A stretch of DNA of 64,000 nt from Streptomyces sp. NBC_00289 (GTDB taxonomy: Bacteria > Actinomycetota > Actinomycetes > Streptomycetales > Streptomycetaceae): contig NZ_CP108046.1 of NCBI RefSeq assembly GCF_041435115.1, positions 1,364,001 through 1,428,000 of the forward strand. The letters are read 5' to 3'. Numbering within the stretch: the first letter of the stretch is position 1; every line of letters starts with the position of its first letter. This document shows, one piece after another, positions 1 through 10,719 of this stretch. A program made the position numbers and the translations under genes. The notes beneath the pieces were generated by a model, which saw only the letters and a program-made list of their open reading frames with translations, did no database searches and was not told where the DNA came from.

Positions 1-38
1 CTGGCACGTGGCCACCGCTGGTGACAACGGTACGACGA

Positions 39-704
39 TCACCCGACGGACGGCCGGTGTCCTCCGGTCGCGAAGGCGAGGATGTCGGGGACCGCCTCGC
101 GCAGGCTCTCGAAGTGCCGGTGGACCCCGTCAACAGCGACGGGAACGTTGACTCCCCACACCGTCATGCCCGCCCGCAGTCCGGAGGCGACTCCGGACGG
201 CGCGTCCTCGATGACCAGGCAGTCCTCCGGTGCGGCCCCGAGCCGCTCGGCGGCCAGCAGGTAGGGAACCGGGGACGGCTTCCCTTCCTCCACGGCGGCA
301 GCGTCCACGACCACGACGGGAACCGGCAGTCCGGTCCGGGCGAACCGCCCTCGCACCCGGTGCTCGTAGTTCGAGGTCACCAGTCCCCAGCATCCCAAGG
401 GCAGGTCGGTCAGCAGCTGGGAGGCACCTTCGAAGGCGGTATAGACACCTGACCGGACGTCTTCGTCCTCCAGTTCGTGCAACGCGGCCAGGCACTGCCG
501 CGGGTCCCGATCCGGAGCGACCACCGCGAAGGTCTCCGAGGGCCTCGTCCGCAGCGCCGTCCGGTAGACCGTGTCAGGATCCAGTCCGTATCGACTCGCC
601 CACGTCGTCCATACCCGTCGCTGGTTGTCCAGGGCGTCGATCAGCGTGCCGTCGACGTCGAACAGGACACACTTCCGGGAAGCGGCCCGGGCAGGTTCGC
701 TCAT
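39..704 (-). CDS. HAD-family hydrolase (phosphatase-like)
   Basis: A 221-residue HAD-superfamily hydrolase, probably a cytosolic sugar-phosphate phosphatase or phosphoglucomutase-like enzyme. All four HAD motifs are visible: DVDGTLID near residue 16 (nucleophile Asp), VTSN (motif II), the GKPSP lysine (motif III) and IEDAPSGV (motif IV acidic pair). A helical cap lies between motifs I and II, as in the beta-PGM subgroup. I start at ATG 704; a GTG directly before it (707) is also possible. It lies 10 bp downstream of the thioredoxin-like lipoprotein gene on the same strand, so the two are probably co-transcribed. The substrate cannot be told from sequence. Confidence 0.85.
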   Translation of the reverse strand: MSEPARAASRKCVLFDVDGTLIDALDNQRRVWTTWASRYGLDPDTVYRTALRTRPSETFAVVAPDRDPRQCLAALHELEDEDVRSGVYTAFEGASQLLTDLPLGCWGLVTSNYEHRVRGRFARTGLPVPVVVVDAAAVEEGKPSPVPYLLAAERLGAAPEDCLVIEDAPSGVASGLRAGMTVWGVNVPVAVDGVHRHFESLREAVPDILAFATGGHRPSVG

Positions 705-714
705 CACGCCCGCA

Positions 715-1314
715 TCACTTCTCCCCGATCAGCGGGTCGATCATTTTGTGCAGCCGTTCACCGGAGAGCGGCTGCAACGCGCGGGCCGCGATCTTTCCTT
801 CCCGGTCGAGAACGATCGTGGACGGAATGGCCTGCGGGTTCAGGCTGCCCCTGGGGAAGCCGTAGAGGACCAGCTTCCCCACCGGGTCGTACAGACTGGG
901 ATAGGTGACGCCGTGGTTCGCTTCGAAGGCCAGGCCGGCCGTCCGACTGGCGTCGCGGGTGTCGATCCCGACGAACGCCACACCCTTGGCCCTGGTTTCC
1001 CGGGCGACCTTCGAGAAGAGGGGTGCTTCGGCGCGGCAGGGCGGACACGTGGATCCCCAGACGTTGATCACGACGATCTTCCCTTTGAGGTCGGCGACGT
1101 CGAGATGCTTCCCCTGGAGAGTGTCGCCTCTCAACTCGTTCGGGAGCCGCCGTTCACCCTTGGGCACGGTGGAGACACCGTCCGCGCCTGCGACGAATTC
1201 GGTCCGGCTGCCTTTGCCGGCGGACCCGCCACCATCGCAGGCTGACAAGGCCGCCGCACTCACGACCACCATCGCGGCGAATCCGACGGCGCTGACTGTA
1301 CGGCTGCGACCCAT
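715..1314 (-). CDS. TlpA-family thioredoxin-like lipoprotein
   Basis: A 199-residue exported thiol-disulfide oxidoreductase. The N-terminus has a positively charged start, a hydrophobic stretch and the lipobox LSAC (Cys26), so it should be a membrane-anchored lipoprotein on the outer face of the membrane. The redoxin domain follows, with the active site WGSTCPPC. Family members reduce or isomerise disulfides, often in cytochrome c maturation, but no ccs/res genes are next to it. The reading frame is open 35 codons further upstream; I chose ATG 1314 because it places the signal peptide at the N-terminus. The HAD gene follows after 10 bp. Confidence 0.88.
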   Translation of the reverse strand: MGRSRTVSAVGFAAMVVVSAAALSACDGGGSAGKGSRTEFVAGADGVSTVPKGERRLPNELRGDTLQGKHLDVADLKGKIVVINVWGSTCPPCRAEAPLFSKVARETRAKGVAFVGIDTRDASRTAGLAFEANHGVTYPSLYDPVGKLVLYGFPRGSLNPQAIPSTIVLDREGKIAARALQPLSGERLHKMIDPLIGEK

Positions 1315-1482
1315 GTGAAAAGTTTCGCACGGCCGAACCGCTCCGAGACGCCGACCCCCTGAGTGCCTGTCAGCACCGTTTCGCGAGGACTCCTGTGGCA
1401 TGCCGCGGAGTTGGGGCACATGCCCATCGGTTCATGGACTGGGTTCTGCTCACCCCGGACCCACGCGGACACGCCACAGGTA

Positions 1483-2580
1483 TCAGCGGCTGTCCATGCG
1501 GCGTCGGTCCTGCTCGTCCCACTTGCGTGTGTCGCGCGGCTGCGTGTACGGCTCCTTCTCCGCCGGGTGGCCGCCGGCGATGGCCCGCTGCCGCAGGGTC
1601 TCGGCGTCGAACTCCAGGCCCAGCAGGATCGCCAGGTTGCTGATCCACAGCCAGACCAGGAAGACGATCACGCCGGCCATGGTGCCGTAGGTCTTGTTGT
1701 ACGAGGCGAAGTTGGCGACGTAGAGGGCGAACCCGGCGGAGGCGATCAGCCAGATCACCAGGGCCAGGACGCTGCCCGGGGTGATCCACCGGAACCCCTT
1801 CACCTTGGCGTTGGGGGTCGCCCAGTACAGAATCGCGATCATGGTGGTGACGAGAACGACCAGGACCGGCCACTTGGCGATCGACCACACCGTCAGAGCG
1901 GTGTCGCCGATACCCAGAGCCGTGCCGGCCTGACGTGCGAGAGCGCCGGTGAAGACCACGATCAGCGCGCTGACCACGGCGAGTATCAGCAGCGCCACCG
2001 TCACGCCGACGCGCACGGGAAGGATCTTCCACGCCGGCCGGCCCTCGGGCATGTCGTACACGGCGTTGGCGGCCCGGGTGAACGCCGCCACGTACCCGGA
2101 CGCCGACCAGATGGCCAGCGCCAGCCCGACGATCGCCATGATCGAGCCGAGGCCGCCGCGCCCCTGCATCTGCTGCACCGCACTCGTGATGATGTCTCGG
2201 GCCGAGCCGGGAGCGAACTGCTGGAGGTTGTTCAGCAACTTGTCCGTCGTCGACCTGCCGGTGAGGCCCAGCAACGACACCAACGCCAGCAGAGCCGGGA
2301 ACAGCGCGAGGATTCCGTAGTAGGTCAGAGCCGCGGCCCGGTCGGTCAGCTCGTCGTCCTTGAACTCTCGCAGACTGCCCTTGAGCACCGCACGCCATGA
2401 TTGCTTCGGCAGCTTGCCCGGCGTGTCCGGCGCCTTCCGCTCCGCCTCGGGACCGGGCCCAAACCGCTCCCTGGAGTCATCGGCCGAAGCGGGTGGGCCG
2501 GAATCCCGGCCGCGTTCCGGAGCCGCGCGGCGCTCGGCGACTCCCGACTGATTTTGTCCGATTTTTGGTATTCGAGTCAT
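1483..2580 (-). CDS. YihY/BrkB-family inner membrane protein
   Basis: A 365-residue integral membrane protein of the YihY/BrkB (formerly RNase BN-like) family. It has a Pro/Arg-rich cytoplasmic N-terminus, then about six hydrophobic segments, including the family signature ALTYYGILALFPALLAL at the first one and the conserved SYNKTYGTMAGVIVFLVWLW region near the end, and a charged C-terminal tail. The family's function is unsettled; envelope integrity or transport has been suggested. Start chosen at ATG 2580; an in-frame ATG at 2622 is the alternative and neither has a clear ribosome binding site. It is not a ribonuclease despite older names. Confidence 0.85.
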   Translation of the reverse strand: MTRIPKIGQNQSGVAERRAAPERGRDSGPPASADDSRERFGPGPEAERKAPDTPGKLPKQSWRAVLKGSLREFKDDELTDRAAALTYYGILALFPALLALVSLLGLTGRSTTDKLLNNLQQFAPGSARDIITSAVQQMQGRGGLGSIMAIVGLALAIWSASGYVAAFTRAANAVYDMPEGRPAWKILPVRVGVTVALLILAVVSALIVVFTGALARQAGTALGIGDTALTVWSIAKWPVLVVLVTTMIAILYWATPNAKVKGFRWITPGSVLALVIWLIASAGFALYVANFASYNKTYGTMAGVIVFLVWLWISNLAILLGLEFDAETLRQRAIAGGHPAEKEPYTQPRDTRKWDEQDRRRMDSR

Positions 2581-2756
2581 ATTGACCGTGTAACCACTGC
2601 GTACCGGCCCATTCCCCCGCATTGCGGCAAACCGTGCTGTCGGCAGCCGTCCGTCAGGTCACCCCGGTGAACTGGCCGTATCGGGGTACTCGCGCGCTCA
2701 CGACCGGGCGCCGCAGCGCGCTCGGCGGAAGAAGCGAGTGACGGGAGGTGATCGCC

Positions 2757-3185
2757 ATGTCGAGTACACAGCCCCATCAGGGATCGGGCCGGCAGACGCA
2801 GGGCGCGGAGCCGGTGGGCGAGCTGGTGGCGCGCGCGTCACAGCAGCTGACCGAGCTGGTACGCGGCGAACTGCGCCTGGCTCAGGCGGAGATGAAAGAG
2901 AAGGGCAAGCGCTACGGCAAGGGCGGCGGGCTGTTCGGCGGCGCCGGCCTCGTCGGGTTCCTGATGCTTGAGGCCCTCGTGGCCACCGCGATCGCCGCCT
3001 TGGCGGAACCGCTGTCGGTATGGGCCGCGGCCCTCATCGTGACGGCGGTGCTCGGCGTGATCGCCGCGGTGATGGCCGCGACCGGGAAGAAGCAGGTCAG
3101 TGAGGCCGCACCGCCCACGCCCGAGAAGACGATCGAGAACGTGAAGGCCGACGTGGCCGAGATCAAGGAGAGCGCGCAGCGATGA
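2757..3185 (+). CDS. Phage-holin-superfamily (Holin_3-like) membrane protein
   Basis: A 142-residue protein of the actinobacterial phage_holin_3_6 family. A soluble helical N-terminus (VGELVARASQQLTELVRGEL) is followed by two hydrophobic helices that form a hairpin and a charged C-terminal helix. Such proteins are chromosomal and paired with DUF3618 proteins, not part of prophages; a role in envelope stress is suspected. Start ATG 2757 follows a strong GGGAGGTGA site; an in-frame GTG at 2748 lies inside that site. The stop overlaps the start of the next gene (ATGA), so translation is coupled. Confidence 0.85.
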   Translation: MSSTQPHQGSGRQTQGAEPVGELVARASQQLTELVRGELRLAQAEMKEKGKRYGKGGGLFGGAGLVGFLMLEALVATAIAALAEPLSVWAAALIVTAVLGVIAAVMAATGKKQVSEAAPPTPEKTIENVKADVAEIKESAQR

Positions 3186-3667
3186 CCCAGCCACCCCACG
3201 ACGACTCCACCGCCTCCAGCCCCGAGGAACTGCGTGAGCAGGTCGAGCAGACCCGCCACGAACTCGGCGAGACGGTCGACGCACTCTCGGCCAGGACGGA
3301 TGTGAAGGCCCGCGCCCAGGCCAAGGCCGCCGAGGTCAAGGACCAGGCCGCCGCCAGGACAGGCGAGCTGAAGGGACAGACGCTGGCCAAGGCGGAGGAG
3401 CTGAAGGCCAAGGCCGCCGACGTCGCCCACCAAGTGCAGGACAAGCTCCCCGACCCGGTCAAGGAGACCGCCACCCAGGCCGCCGAGCAGGCCAGGGCCA
3501 AGGCCGCACAGGCCGGCCGGCTGTGGGAGGACAAGGCTCCGGAGCCGGTACGGCACAAGACGGCACAGGGAGCGCAGTTGGCCCGCGACAACCGCAACCT
3601 GCTCCTGGCGGTGGGGGGCGCGGCCGTCGTGCTGTGGCTGGCCTGCCGCCGCGGCGGCAAGGGCTGA
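3182..3667 (+). CDS. DUF3618 protein
   Basis: A 161-residue DUF3618 protein. The conserved N-terminal block SPEELREQVEQTRHELGETV is followed by a long alanine/lysine/glutamate-rich helix with repeated AKAAE-like segments (probable amphipathic or coiled helix), then one C-terminal transmembrane helix (LLLAVGGAAVVLWLA) and a basic tail, so it is likely tail-anchored. It overlaps the holin-like gene by 4 bp. This pair is common in actinobacteria and is thought to act at the membrane; no enzymatic function is known. Confidence 0.88.
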   Translation: MTQPPHDDSTASSPEELREQVEQTRHELGETVDALSARTDVKARAQAKAAEVKDQAAARTGELKGQTLAKAEELKAKAADVAHQVQDKLPDPVKETATQAAEQARAKAAQAGRLWEDKAPEPVRHKTAQGAQLARDNRNLLLAVGGAAVVLWLACRRGGKG

Positions 3668-3928
3668 AGCGGATGAGGGGGAGGTTTCAGGGCGACCAGG
3701 ACCGTCATGAAACGGCATGCTCCTGCCACCTCCCCCGCCAGGCTGACGGCGCCGGTGCGTGAGCCGGTGCCGGGGCCGGCGCCGTACGGGAGGTGACCAC
3801 CGGACCCCGCGACACCTCCCGGCGGTGCCACCCGCTCGTCGTGACGCCCGAGCGAGCCGGCACGAAAGCCACGCCGTTCACGGGCGACGAGCGCCTCTCC
3901 ACCACGTGCGACGCGCGACGGCGTCGGG

Positions 3929-4786
3929 TCACCCCGCCAGGTCGCGCACGTGCGGTACCACCCGGGTCAGCCGCAGCACGCCCCACACGATGAGACCGGC
4001 TCCGATCGCCTCGGGCACCAGCCACCACCCCGTGCGGATGCTCTCCCCGAACAGGCTGACGCCCAGCAGCAGGCTGACCGTGGCGTCGCCGATGGTCAGG
4101 GCGGGTTGCGAGGCCGCCAGCGAGCCCGCCTGGAGCGCGTTCTCCAGGAGCAGGACGGCGCCCACCCCGGTGACGGCGAACCCGTAGGTCTGCCACGTCG
4201 AGAGGAACGCGCCCAGGCCGTCGTCGGCGAAGGTACTCGTCGCCGACTTCAGCAGGGCTGCGGTCAGGGCGTTGCTGATGGCCGACGCGCTGCCGAGCAC
4301 GGCCGCCCGGAACAGGGACGAACGCTTCTGCCGGGCCAGCACGACCAGCACGCCCACCGCCCCCAGGCACAGCACCAGCGCCGGGATCCACCGAGCCATC
4401 GACGCCTGGTCCCGCGCACCCGTCGGCGCGGCTGCCGCGAGCAGCAGGCTCAGACCCCCGACGACACCCGCCACGGCCCACCAGCCCGCCCCGGGCAAGC
4501 GCCGGTGCAGCAGCGGGATGGCGAACAGCAGGGCGAACGGCAGTTCCATGATGAACAGCGGCTGCACCAGGGCGATGGGCCCGTTCAGCAGCGCCAGCGC
4601 CTGGAACAGGGCCGCGCCGACGACGCCGCCGATGCCGATCAGCCAGGCCGGCTTCCGGGCCAGGGTGAGGATGAGCCGTAGACCACCACCACTCGGGACG
4701 GTGGAGGCTGCCTTGCGTTGGAAGACGGTACCCAGCGCGTTGCTTGCGGCACCCAGGACGGCGAACAGCGCGGCCAGTATGGTCAC
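3929..4786 (-). CDS. DMT (EamA-like) membrane transporter
   Basis: A 285-residue protein with nine to ten hydrophobic segments and the internal two-fold repeat of drug/metabolite transporters. The first helix (ILAALFAVLGAASNALGTV) carries the small-residue pattern of the family and is followed by QRKAA. I place the start at GTG 4786; the frame stays open far upstream but that part lies over the rox gene and is not protein-like. It is divergent from rox with a 367-bp shared upstream region. Substrate unknown. An exporter beside a rifamycin-inactivation gene invites a resistance link, but that is inference. Confidence 0.75.
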   Translation of the reverse strand: MTILAALFAVLGAASNALGTVFQRKAASTVPSGGGLRLILTLARKPAWLIGIGGVVGAALFQALALLNGPIALVQPLFIMELPFALLFAIPLLHRRLPGAGWWAVAGVVGGLSLLLAAAAPTGARDQASMARWIPALVLCLGAVGVLVVLARQKRSSLFRAAVLGSASAISNALTAALLKSATSTFADDGLGAFLSTWQTYGFAVTGVGAVLLLENALQAGSLAASQPALTIGDATVSLLLGVSLFGESIRTGWWLVPEAIGAGLIVWGVLRLTRVVPHVRDLAG

Positions 4787-4838
4787 CCTTCCACCATGCC
4801 CCGTAACGGGAGTGGCAGCCTCCTCGGGTACTCCGTGA

Positions 4839-6581
<1,743 letters not shown>

Positions 6582-6655
6582 GCGCGGAGTCGCTTCGGGG
6601 ACGGGGACCGCGCCCCGCGCCGTACGGCTGCCCCATGGCCCTCTCCCGCCGGGAG

Positions 6656-7438
6656 TCAGCCGCGGACCGGGGGGTGGTTGAGCTGGGCGGTCAGGAGGTG
6701 GGAGTCGAGGAGAGTGATGTCGGCGGTGCGATCGGCGCGTGCGTAGCCGGCCAGCATGCGTTTGGTCAGGATGAGGGCTTCCGGCGCGCGCCGGACCAGT
6801 GGTCTCGTCCAGGCGTTGACGGCCTGGTCCAGCTGGTCGAGGGGGACGACCTTGTGCAGGAGGCCGAGCCGGTGCGCGGTGGGTGCGTCGAACGTGTCGC
6901 AGGTGAGCATGAGTTCGCGGATTCGTGCGGCACCGGCCTCCGCTACGAGGCGGCCCATGGCACCTCCCCAGGCCGGCGGGAGACCCAGGCCCACCTCCGG
7001 CATCCGGAAGCGGCAGGTGTCCGCGCCTGCGCGCAGGTCGCAGAAGGAGGCGAGCGCGAGACCGGCGCCGATGACTTTGCCGTGGAGCTGGGCGATCGTG
7101 ACCGCGTGGGTGATCTCCAGGGCCTGGCACAGCCGGTGCGCCTTGTCCGCGATACGGCGCAGGGCGGCCCCGGTCGGATCCGCGGCCAGCGCCTCCTGGT
7201 ACTCGCCGCGGTCGGCTCCCAGGCAGAAGTCCTCACCCAGGGACGACAGGTGCAGGATGCGGACGTCGGGTCGTTCGTGGAGGTCGTCGAGGAGGGCGAT
7301 GAGGTCGTCGAGGACGGCGACGCCGAGCGTGTCGTCCTTCCCCGAGGGGTTGAGCCGGACGCGAAGCACGGGGCCGTCCTGCTCGACGGCCACGGCTTCA
7401 CGTCTGTGCGCGGAAAGGATACTGCCGGTTTCGGTCAT
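6656..7438 (-). CDS. Enoyl-CoA hydratase/isomerase family protein
   Basis: A 260-residue crotonase-fold protein. The oxyanion-hole loops are present (EDFCLGADRGEY and GKVIGAGLALASFCDLRAG) and the MPEVGLGLPP segment carries the glutamate at the position of the second catalytic Glu. The usual GGG of hydratases in the second loop is replaced by GAG, so the reaction (hydration, isomerisation or another crotonase chemistry) is uncertain. Its ATG overlaps the stop of the upstream P450 gene (ATGA), making it the last gene of the conservon operon. An acyl-CoA enzyme is not a standard conservon member. Confidence 0.85.
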   Translation of the reverse strand: MTETGSILSAHRREAVAVEQDGPVLRVRLNPSGKDDTLGVAVLDDLIALLDDLHERPDVRILHLSSLGEDFCLGADRGEYQEALAADPTGAALRRIADKAHRLCQALEITHAVTIAQLHGKVIGAGLALASFCDLRAGADTCRFRMPEVGLGLPPAWGGAMGRLVAEAGAARIRELMLTCDTFDAPTAHRLGLLHKVVPLDQLDQAVNAWTRPLVRRAPEALILTKRMLAGYARADRTADITLLDSHLLTAQLNHPPVRG

Positions 7439-8748
7439 GCGAGGGCGACGTCCAGGTTCAGCAGACGCCGGAACGCCACCCTTGGAGCCCACGCCGGGCG
7501 GCGTACGAGGGTGAGGCGGGGCAGGCGTCTGACCAGTTGATGGAGGAGGGTCTGGGCTTCCAGCCGTGCGAGCGGCGCGCCGAGGCAGTAGTGGATGCCT
7601 CCGCTGAAGGCGAGATGGTCGGGTTTGCGTTGGAGGTCGAAACGTTCGGGATCCGTGTGCCGGGCCGGATCCCAGTGTGCCGCGCCCACCATGAGGTGGG
7701 CCATGTCGTCCTTGCGGATCTCGATTCCCCCGAGGACGCAGTCCTTCGCGGCGATACGGCTGATCACGTGCGTGGGCGGGTCGTAGCGCAGCGTCTCCTC
7801 GACGAACGCGGGCACCAGGTCGGGGCGGGTGGCGACCGTGTCCCACCGCTCCGGGTGCTCGACGAGGCGCAGTGTCATGATCGACAGCAGGCTGGAGGTG
7901 GTCTCCAGTGCCGCGAGCAGGACGAACAGGGCCAGAAAGTAGACCGCTTCATCGGCTTTGTCGCGGTCCGGTTCGATGGCGTCCCATGTCCGTATCCAGC
8001 CCGACACGGGATCCTCGCCCGGGTGGGTACGCCGGTGACGCACCAGGTCCATGAAGTAGGCGCGTAGCTCGGCTGTGGCGGCGTCCGAGCGCGCCAACTG
8101 GCTGGCGGAGGGCAGCAGTTCCTGGGTGAACACCTGGTCGTGGGTCAGCCGGCGCAGGCGCGAACGGTCGGCGGTCGGCAGGGCTAGCCAGTCGCCGATG
8201 GCGGCGACGGGCAGTTCCTCGCTCACCAGGGCGGCGAAGTCGGCCTCGCCGGCGTGGAGTTGCTCGGCCAGGCCGGAGAGGAGCTGGTCGGTCGTCCGGC
8301 TTATCGTCCGGCCGATCCGTTGCAGGGCGGGGCGGCCGAACGTGCCGGCCGCCCTCCGTATTCGGGTGTGGTCCGGGGGGTTGAGCGCGGGCAGGGTGTT
8401 GCTCATCTCCCGTGAGGAGGGTGCGTTCCAGCGGGTGCCCGGGCCCTGCTGGTCGCGCCAGCGCTTGTCGGGCTCGAGCCAGTGCCGACTGCGGAGCACC
8501 TGGTCGCAGAGGTCGAAGCTGGTCACGAGGGAGCCGCCCCAGGGAGCAGGGCTGACTCCGCCCATGGACCGCAACGCCGTATAGATGGGGAAGGGATCGG
8601 CCTGCCCCTTCGCCGTACGGAGACGGGAGAAGAGGGTGACGGCTGAACGGCGGTCGTGCGACGCGTTTGCGGCAACCACCACGATGACGGCTCCTTCCTG
8701 AGCATCAGCCGCCATACGTACCCACAAGGTTCTTGAACCATCCACCAA
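7435..8748 (-). CDS. Cytochrome P450, canonical motifs (CYP154-like position)
   Basis: A 437-residue soluble bacterial P450. It has the I-helix region (FVLLAALETTSS), the K-helix ExxR as EETLR, and the heme-thiolate loop FSGGIHYCLGAPLARLE. So, unlike its upstream neighbour, it looks catalytically complete. It sits 26 bp after the first P450 gene. Conservons of S. coelicolor carry CYP157/CYP154 pairs, and this gene occupies the CYP154 place; the subfamily assignment is inference. Start taken at ATG 8748; ATG 8715 is an alternative. Redox partners are not encoded nearby. Confidence 0.88.
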   Translation of the reverse strand: MVDGSRTLWVRMAADAQEGAVIVVVAANASHDRRSAVTLFSRLRTAKGQADPFPIYTALRSMGGVSPAPWGGSLVTSFDLCDQVLRSRHWLEPDKRWRDQQGPGTRWNAPSSREMSNTLPALNPPDHTRIRRAAGTFGRPALQRIGRTISRTTDQLLSGLAEQLHAGEADFAALVSEELPVAAIGDWLALPTADRSRLRRLTHDQVFTQELLPSASQLARSDAATAELRAYFMDLVRHRRTHPGEDPVSGWIRTWDAIEPDRDKADEAVYFLALFVLLAALETTSSLLSIMTLRLVEHPERWDTVATRPDLVPAFVEETLRYDPPTHVISRIAAKDCVLGGIEIRKDDMAHLMVGAAHWDPARHTDPERFDLQRKPDHLAFSGGIHYCLGAPLARLEAQTLLHQLVRRLPRLTLVRRPAWAPRVAFRRLLNLDVALA

Positions 8749-8774
8749 AAGCGGAAGGGTGAGGGTTACCTACG

Positions 8775-10145
8775 TCACTCCCCCCTGGTCCAGGCAAGGA
8801 AGCGGCTGAACAGGCCCTTGGCATGCGGAGCCGCCGTGGACGCCCCCCGCGACACCGGAGGAGCGGAACGCTGCGCGGCCTGCGCCGAAGGCTGCGGATG
8901 CTGAGGGCTCGCGGGCTCCGAGGCGGCCGACGTCACCGTACGGGGCGTAAACCGGACCGGAAGGGTCACCAGCGTGCGGCTCCACGGCGACGGCGCCCAG
9001 GAGAGCGACGTGAACGGGACGCGCACCTCGAGATCGGGCAGCCGGTGGAGGAGCGACTCGACAGCCGTGACCGCGATCATGAACGCGGGGTCCTTGGCGG
9101 GGCACGCGTGGGGGCCCGCACCGAACGCCAAGTGCGCCTTCGCACTGAGCTGTTCGCGGTGCTCGGTCAGCTTGGGGTCGGTGTTGGCCGCCGCGAACGA
9201 GATCAGGACCGGGTCGTTGGCCCTGAGGATCCTGCCGCCGAGTTCGGCATCGTGGGTCGGGTAGTGCGCCGCGTAGTTGGCGATCGGCGCGTAGTTCCAC
9301 AGGGTCTGTGACACCGCGTCCTCGACCGGCAGGCCGGCCTGCCATTCCTCACTGAGGTACAGCGCGGTGCTGGTGCCGATGGCGGCCGCCAGCGGCGCCG
9401 TTCCGCCGGAGAGCAGGGTGACGAGCTGGTGCAGCACCTCCTCGTCGGTCAACTGAGCGGAGTGCTCCATCAGACGCGTCGTCAGGTCCGCTCCGGGGGC
9501 GCGCCGCTTGAGTGCGATCAGCTCGGCGAGTGCCCCGCCCAGCACCTGGTCGGCGCCGGCGGTGCCGTCGAAGATGCCGCTGATCCCGACGATCACACGG
9601 TCGCCGATCTCGGGCGGGCAGCCGAACAGGTCGCTGAAGACCAACAGCGGCAGGGGCTGGGCGTAGGAGGCCATCAGCTCGGCCTGGCCGCGGGCTTCGG
9701 CACTGAAGCGGCTGATCAGGTAGTCGGCGGACTGCTGGGTCTGCCGCAGGAGCCGGTGTTCGTTGACGGTGGCCAGGCTGTCGGTGACCGCCTGACGGAG
9801 GCGGGCGTGCGCCGCTCCGTCGCTGAACAGCGCGTTGGGGCGGTAGCCCATCATGGGCACGGCCGGGCTGTCCATGGGGACGCGGCCTTCGTTCAGGGCG
9901 TTCCAGCGGCGGGAGTCACGGACGAAGGACGCGGGGTTCTGGAGGATGTACAGGGCGGCGTCGTAGCTGGTGATCAGCTCCACCTGGACGTCGGGAGCGA
10001 TGTCGACGGGTGCGCTCGGGCCGAGCGAGCGCAGGTAGGCGTAGCTGCCCTCGGGGTCGGAGCCGAACTCGGGGCCGTACAGGGGAAGGTTCCCGTGCGC
10101 CGGGCAACCGGGCGGTATCCCCTGCGTGTCGTAATGCTGTTGCAT
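8775..10145 (-). CDS. Conservon P450 lacking ExxR (CYP157-like)
   Basis: A 456-residue P450-fold protein directly downstream of cvnD (10 bp). The K-helix reads DAVSQTLWNYAPIANY: the ExxR Glu and Arg, nearly universal in P450s, are both absent. The heme loop is FGAGPHACPAKDPA, keeping the Cys but with Ala in place of the final Gly of FxxGxxxCxG. These are features known for the CYP157 family of Streptomyces conservons. The C-terminus has a low-complexity Ala/Ser/Pro extension (about 60 residues) after the normal P450 end. Possibly a heme-binding sensor or an atypical oxygenase; function unknown. Confidence 0.85.
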   Translation of the reverse strand: MQQHYDTQGIPPGCPAHGNLPLYGPEFGSDPEGSYAYLRSLGPSAPVDIAPDVQVELITSYDAALYILQNPASFVRDSRRWNALNEGRVPMDSPAVPMMGYRPNALFSDGAAHARLRQAVTDSLATVNEHRLLRQTQQSADYLISRFSAEARGQAELMASYAQPLPLLVFSDLFGCPPEIGDRVIVGISGIFDGTAGADQVLGGALAELIALKRRAPGADLTTRLMEHSAQLTDEEVLHQLVTLLSGGTAPLAAAIGTSTALYLSEEWQAGLPVEDAVSQTLWNYAPIANYAAHYPTHDAELGGRILRANDPVLISFAAANTDPKLTEHREQLSAKAHLAFGAGPHACPAKDPAFMIAVTAVESLLHRLPDLEVRVPFTSLSWAPSPWSRTLVTLPVRFTPRTVTSAASEPASPQHPQPSAQAAQRSAPPVSRGASTAAPHAKGLFSRFLAWTRGE

Positions 10146-10155
10146 ACCGGAGCTC

Positions 10156-10716
10156 CTAGCCGAGTAGGGACATGAGGTGCTTCACGAGGGTGATGAGTGC
10201 CTGGGCCGCGGAGTGCTGGTCGCGCACGTCGCAGCCCACGATGGGGGTGTCCGCGGGGAGGTTCAGCGCCTCACGGACTTCCTCGATCGGGTAGGTGGTG
10301 GCGCCCTCGAAGTGGTTGACGCCGATGGCGTACGTCAGGCCGAAGCTCTCGACCAGGTCCAGCACCGGGAAGGACTCGTGCAACCGCTGCGGGTCGACGA
10401 GGACCAGCGCGCCCAGCGCGCCCCGGGACAGCTCCTCCCACATCTCCTTGAAGCGCTCCTGCCCGGGCGTTCCGAAGATGTAGAGGACCAGCGTTTCGCT
10501 GAGGGTCAGCCGGCCGAAGTCCATGGCGACGGTGGTGGTCGTCTTGTCCGGTGTGCCCGACAGGTCGTCGAAGCCCTCGCTGGCCTCGGTGATCTCTTCC
10601 TCGGTCTGCAGCGGCTCGATCTCGGAGATGCTGCCGATGCAGGTGGTCTTCCCGACCCCGAAGTGACCCACGACAAGGATCTTCACCGAGCGGGAGACGT
10701 CTGGATCCAGGTACAC
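10156..10716 (-). CDS. cvnD: Conservon small GTP-binding protein CvnD
   Basis: A 186-residue Ras-like/MglA-like GTPase of the conservon type. The P-loop is VGHFGVGKTT and the G3 region is FGTPGQERF; the usual NKxD is replaced by VNHFEG, as is normal for CvnD proteins. It probably cycles between GDP and GTP forms and interacts with CvnA-C at the membrane in a G-protein-like relay. Starts at GTG 10716 (VYLDPDV), 3 bp after the cvnC stop. It is followed after 10 bp by the P450 gene. Confidence 0.92.
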   Translation of the reverse strand: MYLDPDVSRSVKILVVGHFGVGKTTCIGSISEIEPLQTEEEITEASEGFDDLSGTPDKTTTTVAMDFGRLTLSETLVLYIFGTPGQERFKEMWEELSRGALGALVLVDPQRLHESFPVLDLVESFGLTYAIGVNHFEGATTYPIEEVREALNLPADTPIVGCDVRDQHSAAQALITLVKHLMSLLG

Positions 10717-10719
10717 AGG

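Noticed and set aside
1483..2580. Calling the YihY-like gene ribonuclease BN.
   Set aside because: That name came from a mis-assignment in older annotation; the sequence is an integral membrane protein without nuclease motifs.
2757..3667. Holin-like gene as evidence of a prophage.
   Set aside because: This holin family with a DUF3618 partner is chromosomal in actinobacteria; no other phage gene is present.
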